Of a DNA stretch of 64,000 nt, positions 29,589 to 37,442 are shown one piece after another. A program made the translations under genes and the position numbers. The notes under the pieces were generated by a model. The model made no database searches, was not told the origin of the DNA, and saw only the letters and a list, made by a program, of their open reading frames with translations. The stretch is from NCBI RefSeq assembly GCF_004127445.1, contig NZ_QEXM01000017.1, positions 28,353 to 92,352 on the forward strand. Direction: 5' to 3'. Position 1 is the first letter of the stretch; every line of letters begins with the position of its first letter. The DNA comes from Streptomyces alfalfae (GTDB taxonomy: Bacteria > Actinomycetota > Actinomycetes > Streptomycetales > Streptomycetaceae).

Positions 29589-30866
29589 ATGACCACCGAG
29601 CTCAGCCCCGACGCCCCGGCCCCGGTCGGCCCGCTGGAGCGGGCCCGCGGGGAGTACGAGGACCTCGCGGCGCGCGGGCTCTCCCTCGACCTCACCCGCG
29701 GCAAGCCCGCTCCCGAGCAGCTCGACCTCTCCGAGGACCTGCTGAGCCTGCCCGGCGGGCGTCACACCGCCGCCGACGGCACCGACGTGCGCAACTACGG
29801 CGGCCTCCAGGGGCTCCCCGAGCTGCGCGAGATCTTCGCCGACCTGCTCCAGGTCCCGGCCGCGCAGCTCCTCGCCCTCGGCAACTCCAGCCTGGAGCTG
29901 ATGCACGACTGCATCGTGCACGCCCTGCTCGGCGAGGTGCCCGGCGCGACGTCGCGCTGGGTGGACCAGGAGCGCGTCGCGTTCCTCTGCCCCGTGCCCG
30001 GCTACGACCGGCACTTCGGCCTCTGCGAGCGCTTCGGCATCGACATGATCCCCGTGCCGATGACGGCCGAGGGCCCCGACATGGACGAGGTCGAGCGGCT
30101 CGCCGCGGAGGACCCGGCCGTCAAGGGCATCTGGTGCGTGCCGAAGTACAGCAACCCCGACGGCGTCTCGTACAGCGACGAGACGGTCGCCCGCCTGGCC
30201 CGCATGGAGACCGCCGCCCCCGACTTCCGGATCTTCTGGGACAACGCCTACGCGGTCCACCATCTCACCGACGAGCCGGTCGAGATCGCCGACATCCTCG
30301 GCGCCTGCGCCGAGGCGGGCCACCCCGACCGCGCCTTCGTCTTCGGCTCCACATCGAAGATCACCGCGGCCGGCGCGGGCGTCGCCTTCTTCGGCTCCTC
30401 GCCCGCGAACGTGACGTGGCTCCTCGCCAAGAACGCCAAGCGGTCGATCGGCCCCGACAAGATCAACCAGCTGCGCCACGTCATGTTCCTGCGCGACGCC
30501 GACGGCGTGCGGGCGCACATGGAGCGGCAGCGCGCGCTGCTCCAGCCCAAGTTCGAGGCGGTCGCCCGCATCCTCGACGCCGAGCTGGGCGGCACGGGCC
30601 TCGCCACCTGGACGGCGCCCAAGGGCGGCTACTTCGTCACCCTCACCGTCCCCGACGGCTGCGCCAAGGAGGTCGTGAAGCGCGCCGCCGAGGCCGGCAT
30701 CGTGCTGACCCCGGCAGGCGCCACCCACCCCTACGGCGACGACCCGCGCGACGCGGTCATCCGCGTCGCGCCCAGCTACCCGGGCCTCGCCGAACTGGAG
30801 CAGGCCATCCACGGCCTCACGGTCTGCGTCCGCCTGGTGGGTCTGGAGCAGCAGGCGGCCCGCTAG
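29589..30866 (+). CDS. MocR-type PLP-dependent aminotransferase
   Basis: 425 residues of the fold-type I aminotransferase group resembling the C-terminal domain of MocR regulators (Aminotran_MocR), with no HTH. The substrate and cofactor motifs include LDLTRGKPAPEQLDLS near residue 33, VPKYSNPDGVSYS, the aspartate in FWDNAYAVHH, and the PLP lysine in FGSTSKITAAGAGVAFFG (about residue 257). The ATG at 29589 follows GAGAGGCG. The substrate is unknown; it lies opposite a peptide importer and may act on imported amino acids. Confidence 0.88.
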   Translation: MTTELSPDAPAPVGPLERARGEYEDLAARGLSLDLTRGKPAPEQLDLSEDLLSLPGGRHTAADGTDVRNYGGLQGLPELREIFADLLQVPAAQLLALGNSSLELMHDCIVHALLGEVPGATSRWVDQERVAFLCPVPGYDRHFGLCERFGIDMIPVPMTAEGPDMDEVERLAAEDPAVKGIWCVPKYSNPDGVSYSDETVARLARMETAAPDFRIFWDNAYAVHHLTDEPVEIADILGACAEAGHPDRAFVFGSTSKITAAGAGVAFFGSSPANVTWLLAKNAKRSIGPDKINQLRHVMFLRDADGVRAHMERQRALLQPKFEAVARILDAELGGTGLATWTAPKGGYFVTLTVPDGCAKEVVKRAAEAGIVLTPAGATHPYGDDPRDAVIRVAPSYPGLAELEQAIHGLTVCVRLVGLEQQAAR

Positions 30867-30883
30867 CCGGGGGTCCCGTCCCG

Positions 30884-31558
30884 TCAGCTCTTCTGGGGCT
30901 GTGGCGTCACCTCGCTGGGCCGCACGATGACGTACCCCTCGCCCTGGAGCATCAGCTGCACCGCTTCGCCGGAGCCGCCTCGGATCATCGAGCCGAACGA
31001 CTGCGAGCGGTGCAGCGACGTGGCGAGATCGGCGGTCCAGCCGACCACCGCGTCCGTGTCGACGTACACGGGCTGCTGGTGGGAGACGGGGATGACCAGC
31101 GGGTTGCCCTCGCACATCAGCCCGAGGCGGCCCGCGCCCGTGAACACGCTGTTGAAGAGGCCGCCGCCGGTCACGCCGGCCCCTTTCACGGTCTTGATCT
31201 CGTACGACAGCGTCGCGTCGAAGCACAGCACGTTGCGGCCGTTGATGGTGAGGACGTCACCCGGCTCGACGTCCACGATGAAGCAGTTCTGCGCCTCGTG
31301 CGCGAACCATGCCTCGCCCTGCCCGCGCACCGCCATCAGCGGCAGCCCCTCGCCGGTCACGGCGCGCTTGAGCATGCCGCCGACGCCCTGCCCCTTGCGT
31401 TCGAACTGGAGGTTGCCGCGGTAGGCGATCATCGCGCCCTGCCGCGCGAACATCTCGCCGTTGACGGCGTACTTGACGGACTTGGCGTTCTGGAGGCTCA
31501 TGCCGGGCATGTGGGCCGGCTGCGCCATGTGGTCACTGGAAAAGAGGTCGCTCTTCAT
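30884..31558 (-). CDS. AIM24 family protein
   Basis: 224 residues matching the AIM24/TerD-distant beta-rich family, with G-rich turns such as GVGGMLKRAVTGEGLPLMAVRGQGEAWF. The bacterial function is not established; the eukaryotic namesake is a mitochondrial inner-membrane protein. The start at 31558 (MKSDLFSSDHMAQPAHMPGM) has an AGGAT site. It ends 17 bases from the convergent aminotransferase stop. Confidence 0.9.
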   Translation of the reverse strand: MKSDLFSSDHMAQPAHMPGMSLQNAKSVKYAVNGEMFARQGAMIAYRGNLQFERKGQGVGGMLKRAVTGEGLPLMAVRGQGEAWFAHEAQNCFIVDVEPGDVLTINGRNVLCFDATLSYEIKTVKGAGVTGGGLFNSVFTGAGRLGLMCEGNPLVIPVSHQQPVYVDTDAVVGWTADLATSLHRSQSFGSMIRGGSGEAVQLMLQGEGYVIVRPSEVTPQPQKS

Positions 31559-31620
31559 GGCCACATCCTGATCGACGCCCGGCCCCCGGGGGAAGCGGGA
31601 CCTCACGGCTCCGCTTCCCC

Positions 31621-31647
31621 GCCCCGGGCGCGGTCCGCGCCCGGGGC
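31621..31647. terminator. Strong hairpin between AIM24 and PEPM-like genes
   Basis: GCCCCGGGCGCG-GTC-CGCGCCCGGGGC, a perfect 12-pair stem with a 3-base loop, in the 199-base divergent gap. A second pair (AAAGTGCC at 31651, GGCACTTT at 31700) lies next to it. Since both flanking genes point away, a terminator is unexpected; these may be structural or regulatory elements. Confidence 0.4.
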
Positions 31648-31757
31648 ACGAAAGTGCCACCCACCGGCCGGGAATCCCCCGGTCGCGCCCCGCCCCACCG
31701 GCACTTTTCCGCGTCCTTCGCCCCGCGCCGAAACGTTCGCCGCATACCGTCGTCGGC

Positions 31758-32552
31758 ATGACACAGCGCCACGACGAATTCCGCCATCTGCACCGGGCCG
31801 GTGCGCCCCGGCCGCTGCTGCTGCCCAACGCCTGGGACCACGCGTCGGCCGCCGCGCTCGTCGCCGCCGGTTTCCGGGCGGTCGGGACGACCAGCCTCGG
31901 GGTGGCGGCGGCGGCCGGGGTGCCGGACGGGACGGGCGCCACGCGGGCGGAGACCGTCCGGCTCGCCCGCACGCTGGGACGCCTCGACGCGCTGGTCAGC
32001 GTCGACGTGGAGGGCGGCTTCGGCGACCGGCCGGAGGATGTGGCCGCGCTCGCCGTCGAGTTGGCGGACGCCGGCGCCGTCGGCGTCAACATCGAGGACG
32101 GCCGCGCCGACGGCACGCTGCGGGACGCCGGGCTCCAGTGCGCGATCCTGCGGGCGGTGAAGGACGCGGTGGGGGAGCGGCTGTTCGTGAACGCGCGGAC
32201 GGACACGTACTGGCTGCCGGGTGCGCCGGTGGCGGAGACGGAGGCCCGCCTCGCGGCGTACTGCCGGGCGGGCGCGGACGGGGTGTTCGTGCCGGGCCTG
32301 CGGGACCTGCCCGCCATCGCCGCCCTCACGTCGTCCCTCGACGCCCCGCTCAACATCCTCCACGCACCGGACGGCCCCTCGCTCGACGCCCTCGCGGCGG
32401 CGGGCGTGCGGCGGGTGAGCTGCGGGTCGCTGCTGTTCCGTGCGGCGCTCGGGGCGGCCGTGGCGGCGGCCGAAGCGGTGGCGGAAGGCCGGCCGCTGTC
32501 CGGTGACATCCCGTCGTACGCGGAGACGCAGGGGCTTGTCGGGTCCGGTTGA
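31758..32552 (+). CDS. Isocitrate lyase/PEP mutase superfamily enzyme
   Basis: 264 residues of the PEP-mutase-like barrel. The metal and substrate elements are VSVDVEGGFGDRP (about 76-88), VNIEDGRADG and FVNARTDTYW. The isocitrate-lyase KKCGH motif is absent, so it is of the small PEPM/oxaloacetate-hydrolase/methylisocitrate-lyase type. It cleaves or rearranges a C-C or C-P bond in a 2-oxo acid; the substrate is unknown. Its stop overlaps or closely abuts the next gene. Confidence 0.85.
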   Translation: MTQRHDEFRHLHRAGAPRPLLLPNAWDHASAAALVAAGFRAVGTTSLGVAAAAGVPDGTGATRAETVRLARTLGRLDALVSVDVEGGFGDRPEDVAALAVELADAGAVGVNIEDGRADGTLRDAGLQCAILRAVKDAVGERLFVNARTDTYWLPGAPVAETEARLAAYCRAGADGVFVPGLRDLPAIAALTSSLDAPLNILHAPDGPSLDALAAAGVRRVSCGSLLFRAALGAAVAAAEAVAEGRPLSGDIPSYAETQGLVGSG

Positions 32553-32584
32553 CAGGTGATCGGCCTCCGGCCAGCATCGCGGCG

Positions 32585-34057
32585 GTGGAGATCAGCGAGC
32601 TGACGGCCGCCGAGCGGCGGGTGTGGGAGGCGTTTCCGCTGGGCGGGACCGTCGACTTCCGGGAGGGGCCCGACGACGCCCCCGGGCCCGACGCGGACTG
32701 GGGGCCCGCGCGGACGGTGCGGGCGGAGGTGCTGCGGGCGCTGCTGCTGGGCGGGGCCGCCGAGGAGGGTCACACGCCGGTCCTCCGGGTGACCGGGGCG
32801 CGCGTCAGCGGGCCGCTCGACCTCCAGTACGCGGAGGTCGCCACGCCGATCCACCTGAAGGCCTGCCTCTTCGATGACATACCCGAGCTGTACAGGGCCC
32901 AGTTGCGGCAATTGAGCCTCACGCGCTGTCGTCTGCCGGGCATGCACGCCATCGCCCTCCGGGTCGACGGCTCGCTCCGCATGCCCGAATGCCGGGTCCT
33001 GGGGCCCGTCCGGCTCGGCGGGGCGCGGATCGCCGGAGGGGTGACTCTGTACGGGGCACACCTGGGAGAGCCGGGTGCGGCCCTGGACGAGCCCGTCCTG
33101 GCGCTGAACCACATCACCGTCGAGGACGACATCCGGGCCGACCAGGGGTTCACGGCGCACGGCGTGGTCCGGCTCGAAGGGGCGGCCATCGCAGGGCGCG
33201 TCGACTTCGACGACGCGGTCCTCAGCAACCCGGGCGGCACCGTCCTCCAGGCGAGGAACCTCACGGTCGGCTCGGAGCTGCACGCCGCACGCCTCGCGGC
33301 GCGTGGCCGGGTCGACCTGCGCGGTGCGCGGATACCCGCCGGTATCGGTCTGGAGCAGGCGTCCCTCATGAATCCCGGCGGCATCGCCCTGCGCGCCAGC
33401 TCCCTCGTGGCGGGGGCCCTGTGGCTGCACAGGACCCCGCGCATCCAGGGCACGGTCACGCTGCGCGGTGCGCAGGTCGACTTCCTGTACGTCGCCTCGG
33501 ACACCTGGCCCGACGAGGTGCGGCTCGACGGCTTCACGTACACCAGGATCGGGCCCCGCGAGCCCGTCGAGCGGCGTCTTGAGGTCCTGGAGCGGGACAC
33601 CGACGGCTACGTGCCGTTCGCGTACGAGCAGCTCACCGCGGCTTACCGGAACATGGGCGACGACGCCGCCGCCCGTACCGTCCAGCTCGCCAAGCAGCGC
33701 CGCCAGCGCGCCACCCTGCCCTGGTACGCCAGGGCCTGGGGGCACCTCCAGGACGTGACCGTCGGCTACGGTTTCCGGCCGACGCGGGCGGCGGTGTGGC
33801 TGCTGTCGCTGCTGCTCGCCGGGGCGGTGACGTACGCCGTGCGGCCGCCGACGGCGTTGAAGCGGGGCGAGGCCCCTGACTTCAACCCCGTCTTCTACAC
33901 CCTTGACCTGCTGCTGCCGATCGTCTCCTTCGGGCAGGAGCAGGCGTACGCCTCGCGGGGCGTGTACCAGTGGCTGGCGTACGCCTTGATCGTCCTCGGC
34001 TGGACCCTGGCGACGACGATCGCCGCGGGCGTGACGCGGACGATCAGCCGCCAGTAG
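32585..34057 (+). CDS. Beta-helix-like protein with C-terminal two-helix, pore-loop-like membrane module
   Basis: 490 residues from GTG 32585; a TTG at 32549 overlapping the upstream stop would add 12. Residues 60-330 carry repeated short beta-like units, each about 20 residues with LRGARI, LEGAAI and VRLGGARI, as in pentapeptide or right-handed beta-helix proteins. Residues 345-400 are basic and helical. The tail has a helix (about 404-420), a hydrophobic loop with YTLDLLLPIVSFG (about 437-450) and a final helix (about 461-485). Streptomyces relatives are loosely named membrane-associated oxidoreductases, but no redox motif is visible. Confidence 0.7.
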   Translation: MEISELTAAERRVWEAFPLGGTVDFREGPDDAPGPDADWGPARTVRAEVLRALLLGGAAEEGHTPVLRVTGARVSGPLDLQYAEVATPIHLKACLFDDIPELYRAQLRQLSLTRCRLPGMHAIALRVDGSLRMPECRVLGPVRLGGARIAGGVTLYGAHLGEPGAALDEPVLALNHITVEDDIRADQGFTAHGVVRLEGAAIAGRVDFDDAVLSNPGGTVLQARNLTVGSELHAARLAARGRVDLRGARIPAGIGLEQASLMNPGGIALRASSLVAGALWLHRTPRIQGTVTLRGAQVDFLYVASDTWPDEVRLDGFTYTRIGPREPVERRLEVLERDTDGYVPFAYEQLTAAYRNMGDDAAARTVQLAKQRRQRATLPWYARAWGHLQDVTVGYGFRPTRAAVWLLSLLLAGAVTYAVRPPTALKRGEAPDFNPVFYTLDLLLPIVSFGQEQAYASRGVYQWLAYALIVLGWTLATTIAAGVTRTISRQ

Positions 34058-34328
34058 CCTCGCGGACCCCGGTCACGAAGTCCTGCCAGGCGGTTCCCCC
34101 GATGACCAGGGCGGGGCCCTGGGGGTCCTTGCTGTCGCGGACGGGGACGACGCCGGGGATGCCGTCGGCGACCTCGACGCATTCCCCGCTGTCGCCGCCG
34201 CTGTAGGTGCTCTTGCGCCAGCGGGCGGCGCCAGGGAAGTCGTGGGCCACTTCGACGCAACTGCCGCCTTCGCCGTTGCTGTGGCTGCTCTTGCGCCAAC
34301 GGGCGTTGCTCAGGTCGTAGCGATGCAT
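34044..34328 (-). CDS. DUF397 protein with a duplicated first half
   Basis: 94 residues. ARWRKSSHSNGEGGSCVEVA (about 9-28) is repeated as ARWRKSTYSGGDSGECVEVA (about 35-54), after which the normal DUF397 end follows (VPVRDSKDP, AWQDFVTGV). The partial tandem duplication is unusual for this 60-residue domain. It overlaps the stop of the XRE gene by 19 bases and is probably translated with it. Confidence 0.85.
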   Translation of the reverse strand: MHRYDLSNARWRKSSHSNGEGGSCVEVAHDFPGAARWRKSTYSGGDSGECVEVADGIPGVVPVRDSKDPQGPALVIGGTAWQDFVTGVREATGG

Positions 34329-35143
34329 CGTCTGTAGTCCTCAGCCGCCGATTCGATCAGGGCGAGGGACGCCTCCGGCGACAATGCGGCGGCCCTGATC
34401 AGATCGTAAGCGCGGTGTGCACGCTGCACCACCAACGGTTCGTCGACCAGGGTTCCCGAAAAGGCGTCCTCTGTATAAGCAGTTGGCGGCGCGTCCTCGA
34501 AGGCCATGAGTGTGAGCATCCCGCCCATGGTGGCGTGCGCGCCCGCTACGTATGGGAGCACCGTGAGCAGCACCTGCCGGTCTCGCATCAGGCGCGCCAT
34601 GTGATCCAGTTGCTCGGCCATCGTCGCGGGCCCACCAACCGGGATGTACAGCACGTTCTCATGTACTGTCACCCAGAACTCCGGCCGGGCGGCGTCCTTG
34701 AGGATGGCCGCCCGCTCAAGCCGGGCCCCCACGATGTCCTCCACGTATTCGTCCGTGACGAAGGGGTTCGCCGCGAGGGTCACCGCGCGGGCATACGCGG
34801 CGGTCTGGAGCAGGCCCGGCACCAGCGTCGGGGCGAATTCGCAGATGCGTGTCGCGAGGGCCTCAAGCTCCACCACCGCCGCGAAGTAATCCGCGTACCG
34901 CTTGTCGTCGATCAGTTGGCGGCAAAGCCGTTCGAAAAAACCCCCGGTTTGTAGGACCTCATCGATCCGCTGGGCCACGTCCAACTGCGGTTTGCGAATC
35001 GCCTGTTCGAATTGGCCGATGTAGCCGCCGGAGACGAAGACCCGCATGCCCAGTGCGGACTGGGTCAGACCCGATTCCTCCCTGCGACGTTTCAGCTCGG
35101 CGCCGAAGAACTCCCACGCCGCCTGCCGTGAACCATTGGCCAT
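34310..35143 (-). CDS. XRE-family regulator with DUF5753 domain
   Basis: 277 residues from ATG 35143, with GGAAGG about 10 bases upstream (a TTG two codons earlier also exists). The HTH is at about residues 12-66 (LTQSALGMRVFVSGGYIGQFEQ), then DUF5753 (about 85-265; LVPGLLQTAAYARAV, ENVLYIPVGGPATMAEQL). Its DUF397 partner overlaps the 3' end. Third regulator of this broad group in the window. Confidence 0.9.
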   Translation of the reverse strand: MANGSRQAAWEFFGAELKRRREESGLTQSALGMRVFVSGGYIGQFEQAIRKPQLDVAQRIDEVLQTGGFFERLCRQLIDDKRYADYFAAVVELEALATRICEFAPTLVPGLLQTAAYARAVTLAANPFVTDEYVEDIVGARLERAAILKDAARPEFWVTVHENVLYIPVGGPATMAEQLDHMARLMRDRQVLLTVLPYVAGAHATMGGMLTLMAFEDAPPTAYTEDAFSGTLVDEPLVVQRAHRAYDLIRAAALSPEASLALIESAAEDYRRCIATT

Positions 35144-35258
35144 GGCCAACCGCCTTCCGCTGCCACGCAGTTGTAGAGGGCAGATTGCTGCCGAGTGTAG
35201 ATGCAGTGCGTCACCGTAGAGGCACGAAGAGTGAAATACGGAAGTGAAGGGGAGTCAC

Positions 35259-35501
35259 GTGGAGTCGGAATCGAAGCGTCACGCAGAGGCCTGCGTGGAA
35301 CAGGCGGAGGAGACATTGAGGGAATTGCGCGCCGCGCTCGCAGGGAGGGGAATCACGCTGCCGTCGCTGCGGATCGACGCGGCGACGATCGCGCGGGAGG
35401 CCCCGTGTCCGCGGATCGAATTCGGCGGTTGTTCCGTCGACGTCGCGGCCCGACTGGCCGCGGCCCTGCGCGCCGGCGGCGCCAAGGAGGCGACCCCATG
35501 A
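35259..35501 (+). CDS. Small hypothetical protein, first of a three-gene run
   Basis: 80 residues, GTG start at 35259 with GGGGAG about 5 bases upstream. The N-terminal half is an amphipathic helix rich in E and A (HAEACVEQAEETLRELRAAL). The second half has two cysteines (APCPRIEFGGCSVDVAARLA). No family recognised. It is divergent from the XRE gene (115 bases) and its stop overlaps the next start (ATGA). Confidence 0.65.
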   Translation: MESESKRHAEACVEQAEETLRELRAALAGRGITLPSLRIDAATIAREAPCPRIEFGGCSVDVAARLAAALRAGGAKEATP

Positions 35502-35719
35502 ATCCACACCTCCCCGTCGGCTCGTACGCGGTCGACACCCGCGACGGGCGGCTCGGCAGGGTGATGGGCCACGAGGGGCCTTACGTCCAGCTGCGCCCCT
35601 ATGGCGGGGGCCGCGAGTGGGACTGCTCCCCGGAGGCGGTGCGGACCGCGACGCAGGCGGAACGGCTGCGCGCGGCGACGGCGTACGCGAACGCGCGGAG
35701 CCGGGGGGAGGTGTTCTGA
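35498..35719 (+). CDS. Small hypothetical protein, SH3/KOW-like
   Basis: 73 residues, ATG overlapping the previous stop, with AAGGAGG upstream. The first 45 residues (VGSYAVDTRDGRLGRVMGHEGPYVQL) read like a small beta-barrel with a glycine-valine pattern as in KOW/SH3-like domains; the rest is a basic helix. Function unknown. This pair of coupled small genes is seen beside XRE-DUF397 loci in streptomycetes (from general knowledge). Confidence 0.65.
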   Translation: MNPHLPVGSYAVDTRDGRLGRVMGHEGPYVQLRPYGGGREWDCSPEAVRTATQAERLRAATAYANARSRGEVF

Positions 35720-35720
35720 G

Positions 35721-35891
35721 GTGCCACCGGCGGACCCGGCTCCGTGGCTCGACCTGCCCGACCTCGACGGGCCGGCGCTCACGGACGACGAGATGGCGGA
35801 GGTCTTGCGAGGCATGGGCGGGCACCGACTCGACGTGCACGGTGGCTCCAGCGGCGTACGCGAGCGAGCGGAGCCCGGCGAGACGCCCTGA
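35721..35891 (+). CDS. Very small hypothetical protein, third of the run
   Basis: 56 residues, GTG start two bases after the previous stop. The acidic N-terminal part (APWLDLPDLDGPALTDDEMAEVLRGMGG) looks like a short helix-turn. No family recognised. It is called mainly because of coupling and the regular acidic composition; it could be non-coding. Confidence 0.4.
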   Translation: MPPADPAPWLDLPDLDGPALTDDEMAEVLRGMGGHRLDVHGGSSGVRERAEPGETP

Positions 35892-35894
35892 GAC

Positions 35895-36155
35895 TCAGCC
35901 GTAGAAGGTGATGTCGCAGACGTAGACGCACTCGTGGCGGGGCACGGGCAGGAAGCTGATGAAACCACGGCCGCCGAGGATGTCGAACTCGCGCGGGCCG
36001 CCCTCACGGTCGGTCGGCCTGCCGATCCGGACGCTGCCTTCGCCGAGCGCGGCGAGTTCGGTGGTGAGGCGCTCGACCTCGGCCGCCACGCCGGTCGAAA
36101 GGCCCTCGGTGATGTACTCGGCGCTCGGGTTGTCGTCCCAGGATTAGTCGGTCAC
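35895..36155 (-). pseudogene. RelE/ParE-like small gene interrupted by a stop at codon 4
   Basis: A GTG at 36155-36153 overlaps the TGA of the DUF6247 gene (GTGA), the pattern of a coupled start. It is read as V-T-D, then TAA at 36146-36144. The same frame then continues open for 83 codons (SWDDNPSAEYITEGL ... PREFDILGGRGFISFLP ... CVYVCDITFYG). The ending resembles RelE/ParE toxins. The overlap plus the long open continuation indicates a nonsense mutation in a once-functional gene. Re-initiation at GTG 36089 would give a 64-residue product. Confidence 0.6.
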
Positions 36156-36499
36156 AGACCTGCCTCCGCTTCCGCCGCCTCGCGGATGCGGCGGATCTCG
36201 GTGATCGCCTCTGTCGGGTCCTGCGTCCCGGCGTCCACGAGCTGCTCCAGTTCGCGCAGCCGGGCCGCGCGCTGCGGGTGCCGCTCGATGGCGACGAAGA
36301 CGGCCCAGGAGTGGATGAAGGCCCGCAGCGGGGCGAGGCTCTGCGTCTGCTGGGCGTTCGTGGTCGCCTCGAAGAGGTGCTGGGTGAGCGCGGGGACCCT
36401 GCTGGGTGCGATCCGGGCCACGGCGGCACGGAGGGCGTCGGGTGTCAGCTCGGGCATCGGGATCAGCGGCCCGAAAGGGCCGTCGGGCTGTGCGCTCAC
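36152..36499 (-). CDS. DUF6247 family protein
   Basis: 115 residues, GTG start with GGAGG about 8 bases upstream. LRAAVARIAPSRVPALTQHLFEA, AFIHSWAVFVAIERHPQRAARLRELE and a C-terminal ITEIRRIREAAEAE helix match DUF6247, a small helical actinomycete family. It is followed by the interrupted toxin-like gene at 36155. An antitoxin-like role is possible but only by analogy with two-gene toxin-antitoxin layouts. Confidence 0.75.
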   Translation of the reverse strand: MSAQPDGPFGPLIPMPELTPDALRAAVARIAPSRVPALTQHLFEATTNAQQTQSLAPLRAFIHSWAVFVAIERHPQRAARLRELEQLVDAGTQDPTEAITEIRRIREAAEAEAGL

Positions 36500-36634
36500 A
36501 GGGTCCTCCGGTGCGGGTGGGGCAGGTCTCCGTACGCTACCGCCCCGCAGGAGGAGGTAGAGGGCATACGAGGCGAACCGCCCCGCCCGGAACCCCGGGC
36601 CTGTCTGTCGGTGGGGTGCGGGAGAATGGGGTCC

Positions 36635-37387
36635 ATGAGTCTGTTCCGCGACGACGGCATCGTGCTGCGCACCCAGAAGCTGGGTGAGGCGGACCGGATC
36701 ATCACGTTGCTCACGCGCGGTCACGGGCGGGTACGGGCGGTGGCGCGCGGGGTGCGGCGCACCAAGTCGAAGTTCGGGGCGCGGCTCGAACCGTTCTCCC
36801 ACGTCGACGTGCAGTTCTTCGCGCGCGGCAGCGAGCTGGTCGGGCGGGGGCTTCCGCTCTGCACGCAGAGCGAGACCATCGCGCCGTACGGCAGCGGGAT
36901 CGTCACGGACTACGCGCGGTACACCGCCGGGACGGCCATGCTGGAGACCGCCGAGCGGTTCACCGACCATGAGGGCGAGCCCGCGGTGCAGCAGTATCTG
37001 CTGCTCGTGGGGGCGCTGCGAGTGCTGTCGCGGGGCGAGCACGAGCCCCACCTCGTGCTCGACGCCTTCCTGCTGCGCTCCCTGGCCGTGAACGGCTACG
37101 CGCCCAGTTTCACCGACTGCGCGCGGTGCGGGCTCCCCGGGCCGAACCGGTTCTTCTCCGTGGCCGCGGGCGGCTCCGTCTGCGTCGACTGCCGGGTGCC
37201 CGGCAGCGTCGTACCCTCTGCGGAGACCCTCACCCTGCTCGGCGCGCTGCTCACCGGCGACTGGGAGACGGCGGACGCGTGCGAGGCGCGGCACGCCAGG
37301 GAGGGCAGCGGGCTGGTTTCGGCCTATCTGCACTGGCACCTGGAGCGCGGGCTGCGGTCCTTGCGGTATGTGGAGAAGAGCTCGTGA
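36635..37387 (+). CDS. recO: DNA repair protein RecO
   Basis: 250 residues. The N-terminal OB fold (MSLFRDDGIVLRTQKLGEADRIITLLTRGHG) is followed by a helical domain with a zinc site CARCGLPG ... CVDCRVPG at about residues 165-190. RecO loads RecA onto SSB-coated single-stranded DNA in the RecFOR pathway. The ATG at 36635 has GGGAG about 9 bases before it. Followed after 55 bases by uppS. Confidence 0.96.
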   Translation: MSLFRDDGIVLRTQKLGEADRIITLLTRGHGRVRAVARGVRRTKSKFGARLEPFSHVDVQFFARGSELVGRGLPLCTQSETIAPYGSGIVTDYARYTAGTAMLETAERFTDHEGEPAVQQYLLLVGALRVLSRGEHEPHLVLDAFLLRSLAVNGYAPSFTDCARCGLPGPNRFFSVAAGGSVCVDCRVPGSVVPSAETLTLLGALLTGDWETADACEARHAREGSGLVSAYLHWHLERGLRSLRYVEKSS

Positions 37388-37442
37388 GCACTGCACGTGA
37401 GCACGCACGCACAGAGATCAGCTAGGTAGGAGAGAGCCCCCC

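Noticed and set aside
31559..33745. Extension of the AIM24 frame to a 953-residue protein
   Set aside because: The upstream part is antisense to the PEPM-like and beta-helix genes; AIM24 starts at 31558.
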